A stretch of 64,000 bases of DNA, from positions 372,001 to 436,000 of the forward strand of contig CALYLX010000159.1 in assembly GCA_944990035.1 (NCBI GenBank). Direction: 5' to 3'. Both the position numbers and the translations under genes were made by a program. This DNA is from Clitopilus passeckerianus. Taxonomy: Eukaryota > Basidiomycota > Agaricomycetes > Agaricales > Entolomataceae. A model generated the notes under the pieces. It made no database searches and was not told the DNA's origin. It was given only the letters and a program-made list of their open reading frames with translations. This document shows positions 35,413 to 45,196 of this stretch, piece by piece (position 1 is the stretch's first letter; each line of letters starts with the position of its first letter).

Positions 35413-35456
35413 ACGCGTTCAGACGCGTTTGAAGTGTTACGCGTCCTTTCCACGTG
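35413..35456. promoter_or_regulatory. Cluster of three MluI cell-cycle boxes plus CACGTG
   Basis: ACGCGT occurs at 35413-35418, 35423-35428 and 35439-35444, followed by CACGTG at 35451-35456. ACGCGT is the MCB element bound by MBF-type regulators (Mbp1/Swi6 in yeast). The first two copies are a direct repeat, AGACGCGTT. The cluster is about 610-650 bp upstream of P450-4. Function is inferred only from the motif. Confidence 0.45.
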
Positions 35457-36000
35457 CTGCTACTAGTGGTCAGGTGACCTAAACAGCCGTACAGTACCGT
35501 GTATCATAGTCTGATCAACAGGTTACTGCACTCCTCCGCATCTGAGTCGCCGCCCCTACCGACTGCAACTTCAGCGGAGCCAAGCAGCTCTGTCGGGTCC
35601 GCATTTGAATAGACATTGACCGTGACTCTCCGAAGCTAAATTGTCATTGAAACTCGACCATGGAATCATAATTCTGTGATTTGTAAAATTCTCCGGCTTC
35701 CGGTGACAAGAGACGTACCTTGTAACAATTGGGCTCTGCTTCGTAGATGCACTCATTTTTCTGAATATCAACACCAAGAATATCGACTGGAAAGCACTGG
35801 AGACAGATTTACCTCCTCATCGAGTCATTTTCCTAACGCACTAAGCCCTTGTTCAAGCCTTCTGTCAAAACGACACATTGGGTGTTGACCTAATCTATAT
35901 CGTGAAAGCATCCCGATGCTCCGATACCCAAGGCTCTTGAAAATGATTTCAATTCAGACATAAAGTACATGCGGGACCGCAGACTTCGAAACAAGGGCGA

Positions 36001-36006
36001 TATAAA
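36001..36006 (+). promoter_or_regulatory. TATA box of P450-4
   Basis: TATAAA within GCGATATAAAGCGTC lies about 65 bp upstream of the P450-4 ATG. Confidence 0.55.
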
Positions 36007-36068
36007 GCGTCGACCAAGCTTCCAAGGGTTCTATCCTCAAAGAAAGTTCTAGTAAAGTCTACTGCTTC

Positions 36069-37917
36069 ATGACACCAGGCGATTGGAAAGACTCTTCCCT
36101 CCTTGACCTCCAAGAAGGGCCTCTCTCTGCGCTCAGAGAGTTGCCTCCTCTTCTCGTCGCCGCCATGGTCGTTGGACTGCTGGCTTATCATCGGAGGAGC
36201 AACTCCAACAGACATTCCAGAGGAATACAAGAACTCGGAGGAATACCTCTGTTCAACGTGTGGCCGTTCTTTACAAAAAGATATGACTTTATCTGGGATA
36301 ACTTCAAGAAAACAGGCCGTAGCGCCTTTCGCTTCCGCCTACTTCAAGTAATGCCTTTTTCCTCTTTTTTTGTTGCTTGCTTTATTAATCCATTGGTTGG
36401 TAAAGCACCGCATAGTCACCCTCTTCGGAGAAGCCGGGCGTAAAGCCTTCTTCAACGACCCAACTCTGAACCTTCCAGAGGGATACCGTATTTTGATGGG
36501 AGGCATACCCCGACTTGAAGATATCGAGATATCTACAACCGCTGGTACAGATACCACGCACTTTGGAAAAACAATTTTGCATTTGCTACGTAGTGAAAGG
36601 GTCAACGACGGTGAGTCCGGCTTCCCTAGAATGCGCAAGTGACGGATCTCATGGGTACAATAACAGTCCTTCCTACTTTGTTCGATGACGTTCAACGTCG
36701 CATGCAGGATTGGGGCGACAAGGGCCAGCTTAATCCGTTCAAGGATGTCTATGATGTACATGTCGTTCTCTTAACGTCGTTCTCAAGGATCTGATTATTT
36801 TCCAGCTTGTCTTCCAAATGACCATCCGCCTAGCTACATGCCGCGAGCTTTCGGAGGATAAGGAGGCTATTGAGAGGCTAGCAAATCACTTCTGGGATCT
36901 CGAACGAAGTGCAACTCCGGCCGCCCTTCTCTTCCCATGGTTCCCGAGTAAAGCTAGGAAGCTCCAGCAAGACGCTACCGCCAAATTATACGGGTTACTG
37001 CGTGACTATGTCGAGCGCAGGAGAAAGGCCCCAGAGCTCACCTCGGATGCTATTGATGCTCTGATCTCACGGGGTGACACTGACGACGATATCATCGGGG
37101 TGCGTGCTTAATTCTTGACTGCACCACCTAATTCAATACTCACCGTAGTTCGTTCTGAATGTCATATTTGCCGGCGTCGTCAACACTGGTATGAGCGGTG
37201 AGTCGGCCAATAATGTCAAATCCATTGCTCTTCTGAATTCCTCCTAGTATGTTGGAACCTCCTATACATCGGGATGAGCCTGGAGTGGAAGGAAAAAGTA
37301 ACGATCGAAATGAACTCCCTTATCAACAAGTACACCGATCCATCATCTCCCGAACCGCTCCACAAACGCCTCTCTTCTGTTCCCGTCGAAGCATGGGAGG
37401 AAGAGCTACCGATTCTCGACTCTGTACTTCGCGAAACCCTTCGAATGATAACCACCAATGCCGTCCTTCGCCGGAATCTAGACAAAGACATCGAAATCGA
37501 CGGTGCAAAAGTCGCCAAGGGAGACTTCCTCGTTTACTCCCTGGCTGATGTGCACCTCAATCCCGATATCTATACTGAATCGATGAAATGGGATCCCGCT
37601 CGCTTTGGGCCTGGCCGCGAGGAAGACAAGAAAACCCGTCATGGGTTTGCAGCATGGGGTTTAGGTTCGTCTTCATATTTAGTGCACATGGCCTTAGCCT
37701 TACAAGGACTTTTACAGGTCGCCATCCGTGCCTCGGAATGCGAGTTGCCAAGCTTGAAATTAAACTCGTCCTTGCTCTCATTTTTGCAGGCTACGATTGG
37801 GAAATAGTGGACGACGCGGGCAACCGACCGAAACATCTTCCGCAGCCGGATAAGAACGACATACAACAGGTACGTTTTTCGAACTCTAGATATTGGCGGA
37901 GACCTTATGAGTCTTGA
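36069..37917 (+). CDS. Cytochrome P450 (P450-4) with a lost terminal splice acceptor
   Basis: Membrane-anchored P450. The start is ATG 36069 (MTPGDWKDSSLLDLQEGP). One TM segment follows, then IQELGGIPLFNVWPFFTKRYD and FRFRLLQ. The I-helix region reads FAGVVNTGMSVCWN, with Asn-Thr where most P450s have Asp/Glu-Thr. ExxR lies in RETLRM, the PERF-like region is WDPARFGPGREED, and the haem loop is AAWGLGRHPCLGMRVAKLE (intron inside GLG/RHP). Paralog P450-5 ends with a final exon ARPLGEPCYMKFRR. The matching sequence here (ARPIGDPCYLKFCRTDR, about 37923-37977) is preceded by ACGG instead of an AG acceptor. The protein is therefore predicted to read into the intron and stop at 37915-37917. The catalytic core is intact. 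It has the same exon plan as P450-5 and P450-6. Substrate unknown. Confidence 0.85.
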
Positions 37918-38788
37918 CTACGGGCTCGTCCTATCGGCGATCCATGTTATTTGAAGTTTTGTAGGACTGATCGTTAGGACGGATTGGGCCTGTTTGTTAC
38001 TACCAGTCTATTTTATAGGGGAGGCGGCTGTCTCCAGGAATCCACCGATTTTTACACTGAGTTTTCGTTTGAGGCTCCTGGTGATATTGAATGGCTTGAT
38101 TGTGTGGAGGACGCTTGAGGAGTGGGTCCCGGGCCGTCAAGCGGACCTCTGATCCCGAATCAATTTCGCAGCGCGCTGAATGTAAGGTTGACTCGCTTAA
38201 GCTCGGGGTGCTGTCTTCCTTCTTACCACAATGGCCATCCTGGTGCTATCTTCTTTTCAGTGTCGTCTGATTCAACGTCAATGGCCGAGGTCGCCTTCGA
38301 GTTTTAGGGTAAACGTGGGGCTACTTATGCCTGCACCCTGAAGGCTTGAGCCTCATGGCAGATTTTTGAAAAAATTGGGTTCTTCGGCTCCCGTCCTACC
38401 AAATTCAATTACTGGATACAGTATCATTGCTATCTGCTGTCATTTCTTTCAAGTTAACATGCCACGGTCGCCTGGAATGAGTTTATTTGCGAGGCAGACA
38501 TCGATCTTGTCGGCACACTTCCCTTGTCAAATGCTGGCCAAATGCGCCCAAGAATGCGCCGCACTCGGACTCAGCAATGGATGTTCAGAAGTCCACAGGC
38601 AAAATGAATGGCTGGAGACCCATCCCGGAGGTCCCGATGACGCTAGCCCAACTACGTGATCGAGCCTGGTTTGTCTTAGCTGAGCCGAAGCAGCGCGCCG
38701 AAATGGTTTTCAACTACCGGTAATCGAAGCTGGTCCTAAGCTATATAACCTCCAAGTTGGCTCCAGTCCTTGAATCATTCAAGCCCCC
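37918..38788. other. Intergenic between P450-4 and P450-5, with a decayed last exon
   Basis: The first about 60 bases encode the unusable last exon of P450-4. The rest is the P450-5 promoter, with a TATA box at 38742. No further gene is seen. Confidence 0.5.
38742..38748 (+). promoter_or_regulatory. TATA box of P450-5
   Basis: TATATAA within AAGCTATATAACC lies about 45 bp before the P450-5 ATG. Confidence 0.6.
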
Positions 38789-40695
38789 ATGTCAACCACC
38801 AACTGGACGGATTCAACGCTCTTCGACCTTCAAACCGGTCCCCTGTCTTCAATAAATGGCACTTCCCCCGTTGTTATCGCCGCCGCCGCCGTTGGAATAC
38901 TCGCACTTGCACAAAGGCACTTTTCGAACAAGAACAAGGGTGGCATACAGGAATTAGGAGGATTCCCCTTATTGAATGTGTGGCCGTTCTTCACAAGAAG
39001 ATATGATTTCATCTGGGAGAACTTCGGGAAGACCGGACGGAGGATGTTTCGTTTTAAGCTCCTCCAGGTCCGTGGTCATTCGATTTCGAGCCAAGAATAG
39101 CATGCTAACCACGTACTATAGCATGGAGTGATCATGATGTTTGGAGAAACTGGACGCAGAGCTTTCTTCAACGACCCGACTTTGGACTTGTCGGAAGGCT
39201 ACCGTATATTAATGGGAGGCGCACCACGACTGGAAGATATTGAAATCAAAACAGAGCTCGCTGCAGAAGTTTCCATCTTCGGCAAGAAGCTACTGCGCCT
39301 CCTACGACGAGAGAGAGTCAACGACTGTGAGTTCTCCCATCTTTCCCTCCCCAGCGTCATTGGTCTGAGTTACTCCCCAGTAATGCCTGCACTTTTCGAC
39401 GATGTACAACGTCGCATGGATGGTTGGGGGAAGGAGGGTCAGCTGAATCCTTTCAAGGAAGTTTATGACGTACGGATGCTCTCTCCCCGCCTATTCATAT
39501 GCTAACTACGCATACCAGCTTGTATTTCAAATGACCGTTCGTATGGCTACCTGCCAAGAGTTCTCGGAAGACAAGGAGGCTATCGATCAGCTAGCACAGA
39601 CCTACTGGGACCTCGAAAAGAGTGCAACTCCTGTGGCTCTCCTCCTCCCGTGGTTCCCCAGCAAGGCCAAGAAGCAACAAAAGGAAGCCACCACGAAGCT
39701 CTTTACTATGCTCAATCATTACGTCGACCTCCGACGAAAGGCTCCAGAACCTACGTCAGACGCTATCGACGTCCTCATTTCGGAGGGCGATGCTAACGAA
39801 GAAATCATCGGCGTAAGTGGTTTAGTCGCGCGACCGGAACTTGCAGATTGACATGGCCTGCAGTTCGTTCTTGGTGTTATCTTCGCTGGAGTGATTAATA
39901 CAGGCATGAATGGTAAGTTTTCCTTCTATGTGGCACTTTTTGCTGCTCATCCGCGCCTAGTCTGCTGGAACCTCCTCTACATTGGCATGAACCCAGAGTG
40001 GAAGGCCAAAATAGCTGCCGAAGTCCGCTCCCTAGTCGCCAAACACACCGACACCATTTCCTCCGAACCTCTCCACAAACGCCTCTCTGCCATCCCCATG
40101 GAGGCATGGGAAGACGAGCTGCCTATCATGGACTCGGTACTCCGCGAAACCCTTCGGCTTATCTCGACAGGCACCTTGCTACGACGAAACTTGCAGAAGG
40201 ACTTAGAGGTTGAGGGCAGCAAGATCACGAAAGGAGAGTTTCTAGCGTACTCCCTGGCTGAGGTGCATAGGAATCCGGACATATACCCCGACCCTTTGAA
40301 ATTTGACCCTACTCGTTACGATCCCGGTCGAGAAGAGGACAAGAAGGTGTATCATGGATATGCAGCTTGGGGATTGGGTAGGTTGCTTTTCCGATGAAAG
40401 AGTGCACACGCATGCTAAAGTTTCCCCTTCCAATCCTTAGGTCGCCACCCTTGTCTCGGAATGAGGGTAGCCAAACTTGAAATCAAGCTCGTCTTGGCTC
40501 TCATCTTCGCAGGCTATGACTGGGAAATCGTTGACGCCGACGGGAAGCTACCGACAGAGCTACCTCAGCCTGACAAGAATGATCTACAGCAGGTAGGTTT
40601 TCACCGTGCTATTTGTCGAATATCACTCATTATCATTTTAGGCTCGACCACTGGGTGAACCGTGTTACATGAAATTCCGGAGGACTGTAGCATGA
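38789..40695 (+). CDS. Cytochrome P450 (P450-5), tandem paralog of P450-4
   Basis: Membrane-anchored P450. The start is ATG 38789 (MSTTNWTDSTLFDLQTGP), followed by a TM segment and IQELGGFPLLNVWPFFTRRYD. The I-helix reads FAGVINTGMNVCWN, again Asn-Thr. ExxR is in RETLRL, then FDPTRYDPGREED, and the haem loop AAWGLGRHPCLGMRVAKLE. The last intron ends in a normal TTTTAG, giving the final exon ARPLGEPCYMKFRRTVA with stop at 40693-40695. All exon junctions correspond to those of P450-4, so the pair arose by tandem duplication. The N-terminal half shares DIEI and FFNDPTL blocks with P450-4. The fold is nearest, by motif, to CYP7/CYP8/CYP51-like microsomal enzymes; an exact CYP family cannot be assigned by eye. 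Confidence 0.92.
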
Positions 40696-40786
40696 TTTAT
40701 TAATCGCGGATATGTCTGGCTTCGTCTATTGGTGGATTATTATAGTACAATACTAATGGTACATATGTTTCGATATAACATGTCCA

Positions 40787-42828
40787 TCATCTCTGTACAT
40801 CAACGTTCGGCCTTGAGCCTGATGGACTAGTACGGTGTGGTACCAATGGACTAGGTCGAGGCTCACTATTTTGTGAGTGATTAAGCACTAGACGAGATGA
40901 AGGAGTCAGTGCGGCATTCCAAAACATCCAGGAGGAGCTCACTTTCTGAAAGTGCAACCGTATCCAGCGAAAAGGTATCCGGTTCGTCGATGGTTTTCCT
41001 AAAGCTTTTACGGGAGTTGATGCTAAGAGAAAGGATTTCGGACTGAGCCAGAAGTCGAAAACTGAAAGAGGATGCTTGGAACGTACGTGACCTAGAGGTA
41101 GCAAGAGTTAGCCAAGAGGCAGGACCGAGAAAATCAGAGGAGGCGTACCAAGGCAGAATTGACATAGACTACCATTAGACGATAGACGTCATCAGACTAA
41201 CACTCTTTGGCGACAAGGCTGCCACTTACACTTGCTGACGACCTCCACAAAAGCTGGGGTATGTCAGTTTCGACCAGAAAATCATGGAGGGAAAGCACAA
41301 CTAACCTGTAAAATGCGTTGTGGTCGGTAGAGCGTGGAACTGATCAGGAGCGTTAACAATCACAGCGTGGAACCAAAGTGTGGAGACATACCGTAGCAAA
41401 GCAAACCACCGATATCAGACTCGTCACTAAGCCGATATTGACGCTGAATATGATCAATCGATCCAGGACTTTCTCCGTTCTAAGTGGCAAAAAAGAACAG
41501 GGTTAGCTCCCATGGAAAGTCGAATTTATGTGAACAGCCGACTGACGCTCTGAAACCAGACCTTGACCCGTTCAAGTAGTAAACCAGTGAGAGGGTGATG
41601 AGGATGTCGCAAGCCATTGCAGTTGCTAGCTGGGAAGAATACAAAGCTGAAAGATTGGGGCTGTGGACGGATGAGAGGAGGGGGTTGATGAATCTATATT
41701 AAGGGCGAAGCAGCATCAGGTCTTCGAGGTCATATCCGCCGGAGGGAAGGGAGCGTACAGAAAAGCGTCGTCGGCTGTACAAGAGTGTGGCTTGTCATTG
41801 AGCAAGACGTTGTTAAAGGCGATATGTGAGAAACGGACCAATCCCGAGACCTAGTTGGGCTATTGAGAGGAACGTCTGGAACATCAAGGCATCAGCCCAA
41901 TATTCACATCGAAAAGTAGAAAATTCGACGCACGATAGCCACTAGGACCCACTTTCCACTTCTTCTATAACGGCTGACTATTGAAACTTGTCAAGTAACA
42001 TTCACCTGGATGGGCGGGAGGACGCACGATTCCAGAGTCTCCAACCATAAAACCTATTGTGATGGTGAGCATTAGCAAGCAGATGGGGTTGGGGACTAAC
42101 GCTTGGACGATGCTTGTTAAGACAATCTAAGGTATGAACGTTGAATTGGAAGTCTAATGATGATATAATGAGAGCTCACCGTGAGCGTGAACGAGACCTA
42201 GCATCAGGCTATGTAAGAATTTCAAGCAATACGAAGTGGATGGATCGTACCGCAAATGTACTATGGATAGCAGGTATCAGCACCACCTAAGGTTTAAGAC
42301 GTTCTTAAGGCCACGTACCTCCGGACGTATATAACATTTTGAGTCTTTTCTGGCAGTTTGCACTCCACGAATAAGTAATAGGCCGCTTCCGTGGCTAATA
42401 TTTGATGTGCCGTTTCCAGAAGGCTTTTGGAGTGAACAATTCAGTATTTCGTCACACGTCAAGTTCAGAGGGAAACTGACAGTAGCAATCCAACCTGTAG
42501 TAGAGTTGTGGTCAGCCTCGCTTCAGAGAGTGAAAAGATTCTCCTGGACTGACCAGAGACTTTATAACAATAGAATCCTTTGGGTACGCCCTGTAGTAGT
42601 ATATCGTCTGCGCCCATACAATGCCGTAGAGACTGTAGGAAGTTGCGCTTCAACCATTTTATTCCTCTACTCGTTGCCGGTGTTCTTACCCACAACTCGC
42701 CATAACCCCTGGACATAACGATCGAACAGTGAGCACCCCTGAGATAACATGAGAGACCGAAGCAATTCACCAACGAGAAAAGGTGCCTCTAAGGTCCCAT
42801 AGTTGACAACGGGTGCAGCAGACGTCAT
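40787..42828 (-). CDS. DUF6534 family multi-pass membrane protein, copy C
   Basis: Third DUF6534 member, function unknown. The start is ATG 42826-42828 (MTSAAPVVNYGTLEAPFLV), then a 19-nt exon (42690-42708) and LYGIVWAQTIYYYRAYPKD. The middle has LLETAHQILATEAAYYLFV, AMACDILITLSLVYYLNGSRS, and DRLIIFSVNIGLVTSLISVV. The 3' part has FVEVVSK, YVNSA, and SINSRKSFRKTIDEPDTF. A final intron homologous to the last introns of copies A and B leads to a Ser/Pro-rich tail ending RPNVDVQR at 40787. If that intron is retained, the stop is at 40881. It converges on P450-5 with only about 90 bp between stops. It is more diverged than A and B are from each other. Confidence 0.78.
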
Positions 42829-45196
42829 ACTGCGCTATGGGACCAAGCCCGAGGTCCCAAGCGTATTCCTCTTGAAGTTCGGTATTCTGGATAAAGAGGT
42901 ATAGCTAGTCAATACTGAGGGCCAGCAAGCTTCAAGTCGACTAAGCTGCGCCAGTCTGGTGATCGTCAAGGATCGTTGAGGAGTCGGCGAACGCTTCCTC
43001 CAGAATTTCTTTCGCATGCCAGGCCGGAGTTACGAGGAGTGCTGAAGAATATTCCCATGCGGAGCCGGTAATTCTACTAGTAGTGGGAATCGACGTATAT
43101 CAGCGTCTACCACGGGGTTTACGGTGGTCCCGCCATGTGTGTATTCGCCCAGGATGCTTCGATTATGATGATTGTCACCCAAGGATAAGCGCTAAGCGTT
43201 TGAATAGCCTTACCGCCAATTGCCTGATTTGCGCCGGTCGGGTACTGTTGGAGCTCGGATCAATAATGTGTCCAGATGGGGATGCCATCCGGCCCGAAAC
43301 TGAGAGCGCTCATCCAGGACGAAGTTTGAGGGTTTATTTGGGTTTTACCAAGCATAAGAAAGTTATGAATAGGCCTCCATTCAAGGGATAAATTGTAGGT
43401 TATAAGCCTTAATCCATACTCAATTACATTTCTGTGTGCTCCTCGAGCCACCTCAGCAATTTATATTTAAAGACGTCCCAAAAATACAATACTAACATTA
43501 GACGTTCTCGGAGTATTCACATACATATATCCACAAAACTCCTCCCATTGGCAACCTATTGGCAATCGTTCATCAAGTAGCAGCGAGGCTACCACCTATC
43601 CAACATTGACAGGCCAACTTGATCAGCCATCAGATTTTCGAGGGTGGGCGAGATGTAAAGGAGCTGGCTTCCTCTCAATCCCGTCGACGATCGAACTTGA
43701 AGTGAGCAGCTTGATTGATCATTCGAAAAAGTGTGGTAATAGACGGATCGTCGTGCTGCACAAAGATGAGGTTTCTGGCAATCATTTGGACAGCAGATCA
43801 GAATCCGATAACTAGCGGAGTCCAGCTCCTTGCCGCAAAGTTTCCTGAAGAGCTTAGCCCGAGCTTGGCTGTCAATGTCACCATGTCAAAGACTCCGCTC
43901 GAGCCTCGCGTACGATGGCTCCGCTTTATCTCCACAGTCAAGTATGCCGTCGTACTTCACCCTGGCCTTGTGCGGGCAAGAACAAACGTATAACTCAAGT
44001 GGGCTTCAATTTTTTTCTGCTCCGAGCGTCGGGGCGCCAGCGGTGAACTCTTTGAAATATGTCAGTTCGAAAAACTTCGAGGGGAGTGAAACGGAGCTCG
44101 ATTGATTCCCTTCGTGGATGGAAGTTAGTAGAAAGTAAAGGCAGAAGCGAACATCCAACAGGGGTCGTATGAAGGTAGCTATACGACGAGTCGTGTAACG
44201 CATGGTCAGCTGGGCATGCGATGAGTGGACAGAGAAGCAGGCTCCCAGATCTGACGAATTGCTTGTCGGAGAAGTCTGAGGGCAGAAATAAGTAGTTGAT
44301 TGACTTGCGGGAGATCGGAAGCTTTCAGACAATCAGAGACTGATTGGGAGTGTGGTCATAAGTTCGCCGAGCTTTCGGATCCGCACGAAGCATGTCATCG
44401 CAGTTTGGCAGTTCACAGAGGAGGTCTTCCCCACACGATTGAATGAGAAACCAACACGTTCTGATACGAGCTGTTCAAGTAGGCAGGATTACTGGTCTCC
44501 AGAGACTCACCTGCCAATGTAGAGCCAAGGAGGGCGATAACGGTGGCCCATATGGCAGCTGAGAGATAGAAATCATCCGTCAACGTCGTTCAGTGTCGTG
44601 AAAGAAGCTCTTTAACAGGAAGACATGCAGAAAAGCGAATCAGCAGACTAAGGTTTCCCCTTGTATGGATCAGTGCTTGATGGCGATTACTGATTGATGT
44701 TTATAGCTTCTAGTGGCATACATCTGCCCAGAGTATTCCTTTGAGTATGTGGTCTCTCACAAAGAGAAAGCGACAAAGGTTTTAGTTTTTTGGATGAAAT
44801 CCTGAACTCGAGTCACTGGGAAATGTCAAACCGTCATGATAGAGTTGAATCAAAATGAGAGCCTCATGTCAAGGTGGCCCTGAGATTGTGACGGACCTGT
44901 AAAGAAAACCGAGATCAAACCAACAAATTGCGTGGGAACTATTATTGGAGGTATGCAGGTACCTTGTCGTCTTACGTTCCTTGTTACATCTTTTCGTTGT
45001 GTGCTCCAAGCACTGGACATTCGGTGAGCCGTAAAAGTACTCGAATATAGGCTAAACTAATACACATTTTACACTCTGAAGTTTTTAGAAAGTTTTCGTC
45101 GAAGGATCTGCTTTCTTTTATTATATGATTCAACCGTGGCCGTTGCAAGATTAGCCTACACCGGACCACTATCGCTGGCATTGTTCAGGCAGGAAA
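42829..45196. other. 2.4-kb intergenic region
   Basis: No gene could be supported. Several frames of 60-110 codons exist around 43.0-44.3 kb on both strands, without recognised motifs. A short hydrophobic frame with splice-like edges lies near 44520-44610 on the minus strand but cannot be extended into a family. Confidence 0.4.

Larger units (their letters stand above)
33750..36068. other. 2.3-kb divergent intergenic region, hydrolase / P450-4
   Basis: No gene is supported. It separates two divergent genes and therefore holds both promoters. Notable content is a cluster of three ACGCGT hexamers with an adjacent CACGTG (35413-35456) and a TATA box at 36001. Confidence 0.5.

Noticed and set aside
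43600..44720. Possible fourth membrane-protein gene
   Set aside because: A short hydrophobic stretch with splice-like edges is present, but no DUF6534 hallmark or continuous model could be built.
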